DNA of 12,805 nt from NCBI GenBank assembly GCA_035553895.1, contig DATMJI010000216.1, forward strand, positions 1-12,805. The letters run 5' to 3'. Below the pieces are notes generated by a model that was given only the letters and a program-made list of their open reading frames with translations, was not told the DNA's origin and did no database searches. Position numbers and translations under genes: made by a program. Within the stretch, counting starts at the first letter, position 1, and every line of letters begins with the position of its first letter. Source of the DNA: JADDRA01 sp035553895 (GTDB lineage: Bacteria; Actinomycetota; Acidimicrobiia; Acidimicrobiales; CADCSY01). Shown in pieces: positions 1 to 6,537 of this stretch.

Positions 1-1
1 C

Positions 2-865
2 GAGCTCATCCGCCGCCACGCCCCCGACGCCCGGACCCGCGACGCCATCCTCGACAACCCCCTCTACCGCAACGTGGCCGGCAAGTTCGTCAACAGTCAC
101 GACTACATCGCCATGGAGCGGCTCTACGAGCTGCACGCCTCCGGCGTCTACGACCTCATCGTGGTCGACACCCCTCCCACCCGCCACGCCATCGACTTCC
201 TCGACGCCCCCGAGCGCATGGCCGAGTTCTTCTCCAGCCGGCTGCTGCGCTGGCTGCTGGTGCCCTACCGCAGCCGGCTGGTCAACGTCGCCTCCCGGCC
301 CTTCTACCAGATCGCCGACCGGGCCCTGGGCTCGGCCTTCCTGGCCGACATCGCCGAGTTCTTCATCCTCTTCCAGTCGATGTACGACGGCTTCGTGGAG
401 CGGGCCCGGGCCGTCGAGCGGGTGCTGGAGGACCGGCGCACCACCTTCGTGGTCGTCACCACCTTGGAAGCGGCCCCGGCCCAGGAGGCCCGGCGTTTCG
501 TCGACGTGTTGCGGGCCCGCCAGCTGCACCTGGGGGCGGTGGTGCTCAACCGGGTGCTGCCCGCCGACCTGCTCGACGACGACGCCAGCGCCGCCGCCCG
601 GGCCCTCAGCTCCCGCTCGGAGGAGCTGGCAGCAACCCTGGCCGAAGCCGTGGGCGACCCGCCCGTGGCCCCCGACCTGGTGGCCCGGGTGCTGGCCGAG
701 CTGGGGGAGAGCTTCCTCAACTTCCAGGTGGTGGCCAAGCGCGAAGCCGAGCTGCGGGCCGAGCTGGCCCTGGGGACCGACGTGGTGGCCACCGTGCCCG
801 CCCTCGACACCGACGTCTACGACCTGGCCGGCCTGGTCCGCCTGGGGGCCGAGCTCCGCCGCTGA
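2..865 (+). CDS. ArsA/GET3-family anion-transporting ATPase, 5'-truncated
   Basis: The reading frame is open from the left edge to TGA at 863-865, giving 287 visible residues. The P-loop N-terminus is outside the window. The stretch LIVVDTPPTRHAIDFLDAP (Asp at visible residue 56) is the DTPPTxHxLxFLDxP signature of ArsA/GET3-like ATPases, and the preceding LDNPLYRN...SHDYIAMERLYEL is typical of the actinobacterial branch. This is a soluble deviant-Walker ATPase. Family members drive arsenite export or insertion of tail-anchored proteins, but the substrate of the actinobacterial branch is not established, so no arsenic role is claimed. Actinobacteria often carry two such genes in tandem, so a sister gene may lie upstream. 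The next gene starts 30 nt downstream behind its own promoter-like hexamer. Confidence 0.88.
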   Translation, partial: ELIRRHAPDARTRDAILDNPLYRNVAGKFVNSHDYIAMERLYELHASGVYDLIVVDTPPTRHAIDFLDAPERMAEFFSSRLLRWLLVPYRSRLVNVASRPFYQIADRALGSAFLADIAEFFILFQSMYDGFVERARAVERVLEDRRTTFVVVTTLEAAPAQEARRFVDVLRARQLHLGAVVLNRVLPADLLDDDASAAARALSSRSEELAATLAEAVGDPPVAPDLVARVLAELGESFLNFQVVAKREAELRAELALGTDVVATVPALDTDVYDLAGLVRLGAELRR

Positions 866-882
866 AGGCCGTGGCGGGCTTC

Positions 883-888
883 TAACCT
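883..888 (+). promoter_or_regulatory. -10 hexamer (TAACCT) of a probable leaderless promoter
   Basis: TAACCT fits TAnnnT and ends 7 nt before the GTG at 896, so transcription would begin at or next to the start codon. No Shine-Dalgarno sequence precedes that GTG. No convincing -35 is visible. Confidence 0.45.
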
Positions 889-895
889 CGGGCCG

Positions 896-1783
896 GTGCT
901 CGACTACCACCTCCACCTGTGGCCCCACGGCCCCCGGCCCCTGGAGGCCACCCTCGAGCAGGTGGCCGCCTATTGCCAGGCGGCCCAGGCCCAGGGGGTG
1001 GACGAGATCGCCCTCACCGAGCACCTCTTCCGCTTCCGCCAGGCCGACCACCTCCTCGGGGGGTGGTGGGCGGGCGAGGGTGACGGGACCCTGGCCAGCG
1101 CCATGGGCCAGTGGTGGGCCAGCGAGCAGGGAGGCGACCTCGACCAGTACGTCGAGGTGGCGCTGGCGGCCAAGGAGGCGGGGCTGCCGGTGGTGGTGGG
1201 CCTGGAGGTCGACCACTACCCCGGGCGCATGCACGACGTGGCCGAGCTGCTGGCCGGGTATCCCTTCGACGTGCTGTTGGGATCGGTGCACTGGATCGGC
1301 CCGTGGGGCTTCGACAACTTCGGGGTCGGTGCCTTCGTGGCGGAGTGGGGCGCCCGCACCATCGATGCCGTCTGGGACGACTACACGACCCGGCTGGAGG
1401 AGCTGGCCGACTCCGGGGCCTGTGACGTGCTGGCCCATCCCGACCTGTGCAAGATCAGCGGGCGGCGCCCCGAGGTGCCCGACGAGTTCCACGATCGCAT
1501 GGCCGAGGCCGCCGCCCGCTCGGGCATGGCGGCCGAGGTCTCCTCGGCAGGCTGGCGCAAGCCGGTGGGCGAGGCCTACCCGTCGCCGGAGCTGCTGGCC
1601 CGCTTCCGCCGGGCCGGCGTGCCCGTCACCACCGCCTCCGACGCCCACGGGGTCGAGCTGGTAGCCGAGCGCCGGGGTGACGTGGCCGCCCTGCTGGCCG
1701 GTGCCGGCTACCGGGAGCTGGCCGCCTACCGGGGTCGGCGCCTACGCCCGGTGCCCATCGGCCCGGCCGGACCGGGGAGCTGA
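896..1783 (+). CDS. PHP-domain phosphatase, histidinol-phosphatase (HisK) type
   Basis: The product has 295 residues, close to the usual length of PHP histidinol-phosphatases. Metal-ligand motifs of the PHP fold appear in order: HLH at residues 5-7, TEH at 41-43, a GLEVDHYPG segment near 100, SVHW, LAHPDL, and a C-terminal ASDAH. Family members hydrolyse phosphate esters at a trinuclear metal centre, and the closest-looking ones convert histidinol phosphate to histidinol in histidine synthesis. No other his gene is present, so the substrate is inferred. The GTG start was chosen because the HLH motif follows within five residues and a TAACCT hexamer lies 7 nt upstream, which suggests leaderless translation. 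The stop is 4 nt before the kinase start, so the two genes probably form an operon. Confidence 0.85.
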   Translation: MLDYHLHLWPHGPRPLEATLEQVAAYCQAAQAQGVDEIALTEHLFRFRQADHLLGGWWAGEGDGTLASAMGQWWASEQGGDLDQYVEVALAAKEAGLPVVVGLEVDHYPGRMHDVAELLAGYPFDVLLGSVHWIGPWGFDNFGVGAFVAEWGARTIDAVWDDYTTRLEELADSGACDVLAHPDLCKISGRRPEVPDEFHDRMAEAAARSGMAAEVSSAGWRKPVGEAYPSPELLARFRRAGVPVTTASDAHGVELVAERRGDVAALLAGAGYRELAAYRGRRLRPVPIGPAGPGS

Positions 1784-1787
1784 CCGG

Positions 1788-3266
1788 GTGGGCACGCTGT
1801 CCGAGCTGGCCCGCAGCCACGGTGGCCTCGGACCCGAGGCCGTCGCCCACCTGCACCGCCTGGTGGCCTCGTGGGGGCCCTTGGCCGACCTGTGCTTCGC
1901 CGACCTGCTCCTGCTCGTGCCCCTCGTCGACAGCGGGGGCCGGCGCTTCGTGGTGACCGGCCAGGTCCGGCCCACCACCAGCCAGACGGTCTACCGCTCG
2001 GACTTCGTCGGCACGGTGGTGACCGCCGAGGACCGGCCGCTCGTGTTCCAGGCCCTCCAGGAAGGTCGTACCGTCGAAGGCGAGGTCGAGGTCGTCCCCG
2101 AACCCGGCCACCTCCAGGTGGTGGCCGTCCCGGTGCGGTGCGGCGGCCGGGTGGTGGCGGTGCTCAGCCGGGAGTCGATCCCGTCCCTCGGGCGCCCGCC
2201 GGGCGAGCTGGAGCGCACCTACGTCTCGGTCTTCCACCGCTTCGCCGCCATGATCGCCGAGGGCACCTTCCCCTTTGCCGCCGAGGACACCGAGACCGAG
2301 GAGGCCCCCCGGGTGGGTGACGGCGCCCTGGTGCTCGACGCCGACCGGCGGGTGGAGTACGCCTCGCCCAACGCCGTGTCCGCCCTGCACCGCCTGGGGA
2401 TGCATGCCAACCCCGAGGGCGAGCGGCTGGGGGCGCTCGGCCTGGAGGAGGTGGCGGTGGAGACCGCCTTCGCCATCGGGGCGCCGGTCACCGAGGAGAT
2501 CGAGCGGGGCCAGGAGATCACCGTGTTGCTGCGGTGCCTGCCCCTGCTCGAGGGCGAGCACACCACCGGCGCCCTGCTGTTGATGCGCGACATCTCCGAG
2601 CTCCGCCGCCGGGACCGGCTGCTCGTCTCCCTCGACGCCACCATCCGGGAGATCCACCACCGGGTCAAGAACAACCTCCAGACCATCTCCTCGCTGCTGC
2701 GCCTGCAGGGCCGGCGCCTCACGTCGCCGGAGGCCAAGGAGGCCATCGAGGAGTCGGTCCGGCGCATCCGCTCCATCGCCCTGGTGCACGAGACCCTCTC
2801 CCGGGAGGGCAGCGGCGAAGTTCCCTTCAGCGAGATCGTGCGCCCGCTGGTGCGCATGGTCGAGGAGAGCCTGGTCTCGCCCGACCGACCGGTGCAGTTC
2901 CACGTGCACGGTGACGGGGGGCGCCTGCCGGCCCGGGTGGCCACCCCGCTGGCCGTGGTGCTGACCGAGCTGCTGCAGAACGCCGCCGACCACGCCTTCC
3001 CCGAACACGCCGGCGGGGATGGGAGCGCAGGGGGCTCGGTGTCGGTGGAGGTCGACAACGACTGGGAGGAGCTCACCCTGCGGGTGATCGACGACGGGGT
3101 CGGTCTGCCGCCGGGGTTCTCCCTCGACGAGGTGAAGGGACTGGGGCTGTCCATCGTGCGCAGCCTGGTCACCACCCAGATCGAGGGCACCATCACCATG
3201 ACCAGCGAGCCGGCCCGAGGCGGGACGTCGGTCGAGGTCCGGGTCCCCTTGGGCGGCGACCGCTAG
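1788..3266 (+). CDS. pdtaS: PdtaS-like sensor histidine kinase (GAF/PAS, HisKA_2, HATPase)
   Basis: This is a cytosolic-looking kinase of 492 residues with no transmembrane segment. An N-terminal GAF-like region (about 1-165) is followed by a PAS-like segment (about 178-280, LVLDADRRVEYASPNA). Next is the HisKA_2 box EIHHRVKNNLQ with a His pair at 290-291, one of which is presumably the phospho-acceptor. The HATPase domain shows Asn398 (LLQNAADHAF), DDG at 435-437 and GLGLSIV from 451. Length and layout match mycobacterial PdtaS (about 500 aa), which signals through the ANTAR regulator PdtaR. The GTG at 1788 was chosen because GGGGAG sits 8 nt upstream, overlapping the end of the PHP gene; an earlier in-frame start at 1677 would run deep into that gene. 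A whiB gene converges on it, as I recall for M. tuberculosis pdtaS/whiB1. No ANTAR partner is visible here. Confidence 0.88.
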   Translation: MGTLSELARSHGGLGPEAVAHLHRLVASWGPLADLCFADLLLLVPLVDSGGRRFVVTGQVRPTTSQTVYRSDFVGTVVTAEDRPLVFQALQEGRTVEGEVEVVPEPGHLQVVAVPVRCGGRVVAVLSRESIPSLGRPPGELERTYVSVFHRFAAMIAEGTFPFAAEDTETEEAPRVGDGALVLDADRRVEYASPNAVSALHRLGMHANPEGERLGALGLEEVAVETAFAIGAPVTEEIERGQEITVLLRCLPLLEGEHTTGALLLMRDISELRRRDRLLVSLDATIREIHHRVKNNLQTISSLLRLQGRRLTSPEAKEAIEESVRRIRSIALVHETLSREGSGEVPFSEIVRPLVRMVEESLVSPDRPVQFHVHGDGGRLPARVATPLAVVLTELLQNAADHAFPEHAGGDGSAGGSVSVEVDNDWEELTLRVIDDGVGLPPGFSLDEVKGLGLSIVRSLVTTQIEGTITMTSEPARGGTSVEVRVPLGGDR

Positions 3267-3335
3267 CCCGGCGGCGGGTTCTCCGGTGCCCGAGGGGCGC
3301 TGAGCGCCACGCCAGTCCCGGAGAAGGCCGGGCTA
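3264..3335. terminator. Shared bidirectional hairpin between convergent pdtaS and whiB
   Basis: Nested inverted repeats fill the 66-bp gap. The outer arms TAGCCCGG (3264-3271) and CCGGGCTA (3328-3335) contain the TAG stop codons of both genes. The middle arms are TTCTCCGG (3279-3286) and CCGGAGAA (3318-3325). The inner hairpin is GGCGC-TGA-GCGCC (3296-3308). There is no U-tract, so if it terminates transcription it does so through a GC-rich structure, or with Rho. Confidence 0.6.
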
Positions 3336-3644
3336 CGACGCCCGGCGGCGTTGCTGGCGCAGCAGGCGGCGCTCCTCCTCGGAGGCGGCGCCCCACACGC
3401 CGGAGTCCTGGTTGGTGGCGAGGGCGAACTCCAGGCAGGGCTCGCGCACCGGGCAGGTGCGGCAGACGATCTTGGCCGCCTCGATCTGGGACACGGCCGG
3501 GCCGGTGGTGCCCACCGGGAAGAAGAGATCCGGGTCGGCGTTGCGGCACGACGCGTGGGTGCGCCACTCCTCGAGCGCCCAGGTGCCGGCCCCACTGGCT
3601 GTCAGTGCCACTGCGTCCCCCCCGCCTGTCGTGATCTCCTTCAC
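3333..3644 (-). CDS. whiB1: WhiB-family Fe-S transcriptional regulator, WhiB1/WblE-like
   Basis: The product has 103 residues from GTG at 3644. Four cysteines (33, 61, 64, 70) are spaced C-X27-C-X2-C-X5-C and would ligate a 4Fe-4S cluster. DPDLFFPVG and CPVREPCLEFAL match WhiB1 closely. The tail EEERRLLRQQRRR is the basic DNA-binding end. The usual turn G(V/I)WGG reads GVWGA here. WhiB1 proteins are NO-sensitive regulators that bind the main sigma factor. The start is uncertain: GTG at 3611, behind a G-rich stretch, would give 92 residues, nearer the ~84 of mycobacterial WhiB1. A TTGCGT-N18-TACCAT promoter lies about 50 nt upstream. The gene converges on the pdtaS-like kinase. Confidence 0.92.
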   Translation of the reverse strand: MKEITTGGGDAVALTASGAGTWALEEWRTHASCRNADPDLFFPVGTTGPAVSQIEAAKIVCRTCPVREPCLEFALATNQDSGVWGAASEEERRLLRQQRRRAS

Positions 3645-3693
3645 ATGCCGTTTCCCGCCGGAAGGTCTGGCTTCGGATCACGGCGAAGCATCA

Positions 3694-3723
3694 ATGGTAG
3701 TGAGGCCCCAGGCGGCGACGCAA
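3694..3723 (-). promoter_or_regulatory. Candidate sigma70-type promoter of whiB
   Basis: Read on the minus strand, TTGCGT (3718-3723) and TACCAT (3694-3699) are separated by 18 nt and end about 50 nt before the GTG at 3644. It directly follows the inverted repeat at 3731-3767, so whiB probably has its own promoter rather than depending on the upstream kinase-like gene. Confidence 0.45.
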
Positions 3724-3730
3724 GGAATTT

Positions 3731-3767
3731 TGGAGGATCGGAGCGGCTCAGCGACGCTGATCCTCCA
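3731..3767. repeat. Inverted repeat between the DAGK-like gene and whiB
   Basis: Perfect 9-bp arms TGGAGGATC (3731-3739) and GATCCTCCA (3759-3767) enclose 19 nt that hold a shorter AGCG/CGCT pair. It lies 30 nt after the stop of the kinase-like gene and 7 nt before the whiB -35. It could terminate the former or bind a regulator of the latter. No U-tract follows it on the minus strand. Confidence 0.55.
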
Positions 3768-3797
3768 CAATTGGCGGGGCGCGTGGATCGGACCGGT

Positions 3798-4733
3798 TCA
3801 GCCGTGGACGAGGCGCAACAGCTCCGGGCCGTGGCGAAAGACCAACTCCTCGGCCTCGCCGAGGTAGTCGCCGTCGACCTGGTAGGGGAAGGGGCCGTGG
3901 CCGCGGATGGTCACTTCGTGGAGATCGCTGCGGTAGTCGCTGTGGCGGTGGCGGCGGGCCCGCTGGCCCGTCCCCATGGCCGATCCGGCCACCGACAACA
4001 CCGTGCCCAAGGTCAGCGAGCGCAGGCTGAACAGGGCCAGGCCCCGGTCCAGTTCGGCATCGGGGGCGAGGTGGAGGGCCCGCTTGCCCAGGTAGGTGTA
4101 GGGGTCGGTGTTGGCGCACACGGCGAAGTAGGCGTCGTCGACCACCGTGCCACCCGGCAGGTGGATGGCGAAGCGGGGGCGGCTCCGGTCGTAGTGGCGC
4201 ATCCACGTCGAGACGGTGGCGTAGAAGTACAGGGGGTGGCCGGCGTAGCGCTTCATCCCCGCCCGGCGCTCCACCTGGGCCACCACGGCGGCGTCGAACC
4301 CGATGCCGGTGTGGAAAAGGAAGTAGCGACCGTTGACCGAGCCCAGGCCGACCCGGCGGATGGCGCCGGCGTCGAGGGCCTCGAGAACCGCAGCGGTGGC
4401 CTCGATGGGATCGTTGGGCAGGCGCAGCGTGCGGGCGAAGACGTTGGTCGAGCCGCCGGGGAGGACGGCCAGCGCCGTGTCGGAACCGGCCAGGCCGTTG
4501 GCGGCCTCGTTGAGGGTGCCGTCGCCTCCGAGGACCACGACCACGTCGCGCCCGTCGGCGGCCGCCCCCTGGGCCAGGCGGGTGGCGTGGCCCCGGCGGC
4601 TGGTCTCGGCCAACTCGACCTCGTGGTCGGCCGCGAGGGCCTTGTGGATCACCACCCGGGCTCGGGCCGTGACCGCGGAGGCCGAGGGGTTGACGACGAG
4701 TAGGAGGTTCGCGCCGGCGACCGTAGCAGCCAC
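3798..4733 (-). CDS. Diacylglycerol/sphingosine kinase-like lipid kinase (DAGK catalytic domain)
   Basis: The product has 311 residues, normal for bacterial DgkB/YegS-type kinases. The nucleotide-binding motif GGDGT is at 69-73 (VVVLGGDGTLNEAANGL), followed by LPGGSTNVFAR from 91, with NPSAS near the N-terminus. The C-terminal half contains the all-beta domain ending in PFPYQVDGDYLGEAEEL, where VDGD/E is a conserved element. The predicted reaction is ATP-dependent phosphorylation of a lipid hydroxyl, probably diacylglycerol, at the inner membrane face; lipid specificity cannot be read from sequence. GTG at 4733 is the earliest sensible start and has no clear ribosome site. It is divergent from the receiver gene (50-nt gap) and is followed by whiB on the same strand 153 nt later. 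Confidence 0.87.
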   Translation of the reverse strand: MAATVAGANLLLVVNPSASAVTARARVVIHKALAADHEVELAETSRRGHATRLAQGAAADGRDVVVVLGGDGTLNEAANGLAGSDTALAVLPGGSTNVFARTLRLPNDPIEATAAVLEALDAGAIRRVGLGSVNGRYFLFHTGIGFDAAVVAQVERRAGMKRYAGHPLYFYATVSTWMRHYDRSRPRFAIHLPGGTVVDDAYFAVCANTDPYTYLGKRALHLAPDAELDRGLALFSLRSLTLGTVLSVAGSAMGTGQRARRHRHSDYRSDLHEVTIRGHGPFPYQVDGDYLGEAEELVFRHGPELLRLVHG

Positions 4734-4767
4734 CGGCCGCCCCGGATGGGTTGGTGCAGGGTTCCGG

Positions 4768-4773
4768 TAGCGT
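4768..4773 (+). promoter_or_regulatory. -10 hexamer (TAGCGT) before the receiver gene
   Basis: TAGCGT ends 10 nt before the ATG at 4784. No Shine-Dalgarno sequence lies between them, so the transcript is probably leaderless or has a leader of very few bases. The same hexamer precedes the DUF62 gene and proC. Confidence 0.45.
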
Positions 4774-4783
4774 CGTGGCTGCC

Positions 4784-5161
4784 ATGGACGAGCCGATCAG
4801 GGTGATGGTCGTCGACGACACCGATCACGTGCGCCGCATGCTTCGCAACATGCTCGAGCTGGACGGCTTCTCCGTGGTGGCCGAGGCGGCCAGCGGGCCC
4901 GAGGCCATCGAGGGCGTCGGTGACGCCGACATCGACGTCGCCGTGATCGACTACAAGATGCCCACCATGGACGGCCTGGAGACCGCCGCCCGGCTGCGCC
5001 GCGACCACCCGGAGCTGGTGATGATCCTCTACACCGCCTTCGTCGACGCCGAGCTCGAGAAGCGGGCGGCCGAGGTCGGTGTCTCCCTGGTGCTCGGCAA
5101 GGTGGAGGGCCTCGAGTCCCTGGAGCGGGAGATCACCCGCTTGTGCCGCACCCTGTTCTGA
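4784..5161 (+). CDS. Stand-alone CheY-like response-regulator receiver domain
   Basis: The 125 residues form a complete receiver domain and nothing else; there is no DNA-binding or ANTAR output domain. The acidic pair is Asp11-Asp12 (VVDDTD), the phospho-acceptor is Asp56 (VAVIDYKMPTMDG), the switch Thr is 84 (ILYTAF), and the conserved Lys is 106 (LVLGK). Such proteins pass phosphate on or bind target proteins. The orphan PdtaS-like kinase 1.5 kb away on the same strand is a possible partner, but this is inferred from proximity only. ATG at 4784 fits the receiver fold; an upstream in-frame start at 4751 would add 11 unlikely residues and remove the promoter hexamer. Confidence 0.88.
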   Translation: MDEPIRVMVVDDTDHVRRMLRNMLELDGFSVVAEAASGPEAIEGVGDADIDVAVIDYKMPTMDGLETAARLRRDHPELVMILYTAFVDAELEKRAAEVGVSLVLGKVEGLESLEREITRLCRTLF

Positions 5162-5178
5162 CCCCTCCCCGGGCATCT

Positions 5179-5228
5179 TTGTCGACTGCGCCGTGCGAGC
5201 GACGCCCAGGCCGACAGAGAACAGGAGC
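5179..5228 (+). repeat. Copy 1 of a ~50-nt intergenic element
   Basis: TTGTCG, 25 nt, GCCGACA and a GAGAAC tail occur in the same order and spacing at 12371-12420, with 33 of 50 positions identical by hand alignment. CTTTGTCG (5177-5184) can pair with CGACAGAG (5212-5219) with one G-T wobble. It sits between the 3' ends of the receiver gene and the 28-aa ORF, a 90-bp gap in which nothing else is seen. Confidence 0.4.
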
Positions 5229-5251
5229 AGGGGCCAGGAGGCGGCCGCCGG

Positions 5252-5338
5252 TCAGGCGATGACCAGGAACTGGACGGCGGCCGCTACCAGGATCAACACC
5301 AACAGCACGGCCAGCGCCACCGTGGTCGCCGGTCTCAC
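5252..5338 (-). CDS. 28-aa single-pass membrane peptide, translationally coupled
   Basis: From GTG at 5338 the frame encodes 28 residues: the short head VRPATT, then a continuous hydrophobic stretch of Ala, Val, Leu and Ile from about residue 7 to the end, broken only by Gln23. The GTG overlaps the TGA of the DUF62 gene as GTGA, and GGGGAG lies 4 nt upstream, so start and coupling are unusually well supported for so small an ORF. It would insert as one transmembrane helix with almost no soluble part. Function is unknown. It may interact with a membrane protein or belong with the SAM hydrolase. I recognise no family. Confidence 0.65.
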   Translation of the reverse strand: MRPATTVALAVLLVLILVAAAVQFLVIA

Positions 5339-6246
5339 GGTGCTCCCCGTCCGTCGGGGGCCGATCGGGTCGGGCCCAAGTTGACGGGCGTGGCCGGCGA
5401 CGACGCCCCGGCACCGTCGCCGGTGGACCTCTCGCCGGCGGCGGCCAGGGTGACGCTGGCGCCGGTGCCGAGGCCGAGCTCGGCGGCGGCCGACTGGCGC
5501 TCGAGGCACAGCGACACCAACCCGTAGGCGTCGACCACCAGGCCAAGGGCGCCCGGGCCGATCTCGCCGTAGGCCTGGACCCGGCGGGCGCTGCGGGTCG
5601 TGCCCGCGAAGCTGATGAGCAGCGGATCCCCGTAGGCCTCGATCTCCTCGGGCCCCACGTTGAGCTGGAGGTTGCCGAAGCGGTCGACCCACAGCACCTC
5701 GGCCACCAGGCCGGCGGCCTCGGTCCGGGCCACGGGCAGCACCCCCGGGCGCAGGCCGGCCGGGTCGACCTCGCTCCCCAGCTCGTCGAGGGGCACCCCG
5801 TTGCACAGGTGGGCGGCCACCGGGGCGAACACGTCGCGCCCGGCGAAGGTGGCGCCCGGGGCCGGCAGGTGGAACGACGTCTCGGTGAGCGAGACGGCCC
5901 GGCTGCCCCCGCCGGCCATGGCCACGGCCGAAGCCAGCAGCCCGTTGTCGGGGCCGACGAAGACCGACCCGGCCTCCGGCGCCTCCACCGCCACCGCCCG
6001 CCGGTCGGTCCCCACCCCGGGGTCGACCACGGCCAGGACCACGCCGGGGACCAGGTACTGCACGGCCCGGGCCAGGGCCAGCCCGCCGGCCCGCACGTCG
6101 TGGGCGGGGATGCCGTGGGTGAGGTCGATCACCCGCACCTGGGGGGCCAGGGAGGTGATCACCGAGCGGACCACGCCGGCGAACTCGTCCTCGGTGCCGA
6201 AGTCGGAGAGGAACGAGACGGTGTCGTAGGTGGGCGGGTCGGCCAT
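5335..6246 (-). CDS. SAM hydroxide adenosyltransferase (DUF62 / SAM hydrolase)
   Basis: The 303-residue protein shows all DUF62 hallmarks: SFLSDFGTED (11-20), DLTHGIPAHD (41-50), VVDPGVGTDRR (73-83), GPDNGLL (98-104), GRDVFAP (136-142) and a C-terminal DRFGNLQLN. The triad of characterised SAM hydrolases, which activates water, is present as Asp75, Arg82 and His126. The predicted reaction is hydrolysis of S-adenosylmethionine to adenosine and methionine. Related enzymes are the fluorinase and the chlorinase SalL, but an intact triad argues for hydroxide as nucleophile. The last ~45 residues are Gly/Ala/Ser/Pro-rich and probably flexible. The ATG at 6246 follows TAGCGT by 8 nt without a ribosome site. 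The stop overlaps the start of the 28-aa membrane peptide. The physiological role of this family is largely unknown. Confidence 0.9.
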   Translation of the reverse strand: MADPPTYDTVSFLSDFGTEDEFAGVVRSVITSLAPQVRVIDLTHGIPAHDVRAGGLALARAVQYLVPGVVLAVVDPGVGTDRRAVAVEAPEAGSVFVGPDNGLLASAVAMAGGGSRAVSLTETSFHLPAPGATFAGRDVFAPVAAHLCNGVPLDELGSEVDPAGLRPGVLPVARTEAAGLVAEVLWVDRFGNLQLNVGPEEIEAYGDPLLISFAGTTRSARRVQAYGEIGPGALGLVVDAYGLVSLCLERQSAAAELGLGTGASVTLAAAGERSTGDGAGASSPATPVNLGPTRSAPDGRGAP

Positions 6247-6254
6247 CGGGGCCG

Positions 6255-6260
6255 ACGCTA
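6255..6260 (-). promoter_or_regulatory. -10 hexamer (TAGCGT) of a leaderless promoter for the DUF62 gene
   Basis: On the minus strand TAGCGT ends 8 nt before the ATG at 6246 and begins 8 nt after the HTH gene's stop. The downstream pair therefore probably has its own promoter although it lies close behind the HTH gene. Confidence 0.5.
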
Positions 6261-6267
6261 CCCGTGG

Positions 6268-6462
6268 CTATCCCGCTTCGGTGTAGCCCCGGGCCAGGTA
6301 GCGGTCGACCTCGTCGACCGACAGGCGGTACGACTTGCCCACCCGCACCGCCCCGAGCTCGCCTGCTTTGATCAGCCGGTACACCGTCATGGTCGACACC
6401 CGGAGGTTGTCGGCCACCTCGGCGACGGTCAGGTACTGGGCCCGACCACCGATGTGGGCCAT
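6268..6462 (-). CDS. Small excisionase-like HTH protein beside proC (Rv0500A-like)
   Basis: The 64-residue protein is essentially one winged-helix unit of the MerR/excisionase type: YLTVAEVADNLRVSTMTVYRLIKAGELGAVRVGKSYRL with a recognition helix near residues 21-32, then DEVDRYLARGYTEAG. The pattern, including the short AG-ending tail, resembles the mycobacterial protein encoded next to proC (Rv0500A), and the proC neighbour here supports orthology. It is a DNA-binding regulator of unknown targets. The excisionase label reflects the fold only; there is no integrase or att site. The ATG has a good ribosome site (GGAGAAGGGGTGA), unlike its neighbours, and TACAGT at 6491-6496 is a possible -10. 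The gap to proC is 75 nt. Confidence 0.85.
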   Translation of the reverse strand: MAHIGGRAQYLTVAEVADNLRVSTMTVYRLIKAGELGAVRVGKSYRLSVDEVDRYLARGYTEAG

Positions 6463-6537
6463 TGGACATCACCCCTTCTCCGCTTGGGGCCACTGTAGGC
6501 CGCTGTGGCCGGTGGGGGAAAGGGGCCCGATCCGGCG

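Noticed and set aside
1626..3008. Long minus-strand open frame of 460 codons antisense to the kinase gene
   Set aside because: It is rich in Gly, His, Gln and Arg without any domain, which is the expected by-product of GC-rich codon use in the real kinase gene on the other strand.
6268..6462. Excisionase of a mobile element integrated near the tRNA
   Set aside because: No integrase is present, the tRNA is 6 kb away and complete, and the proC neighbour points to a conserved chromosomal regulator.
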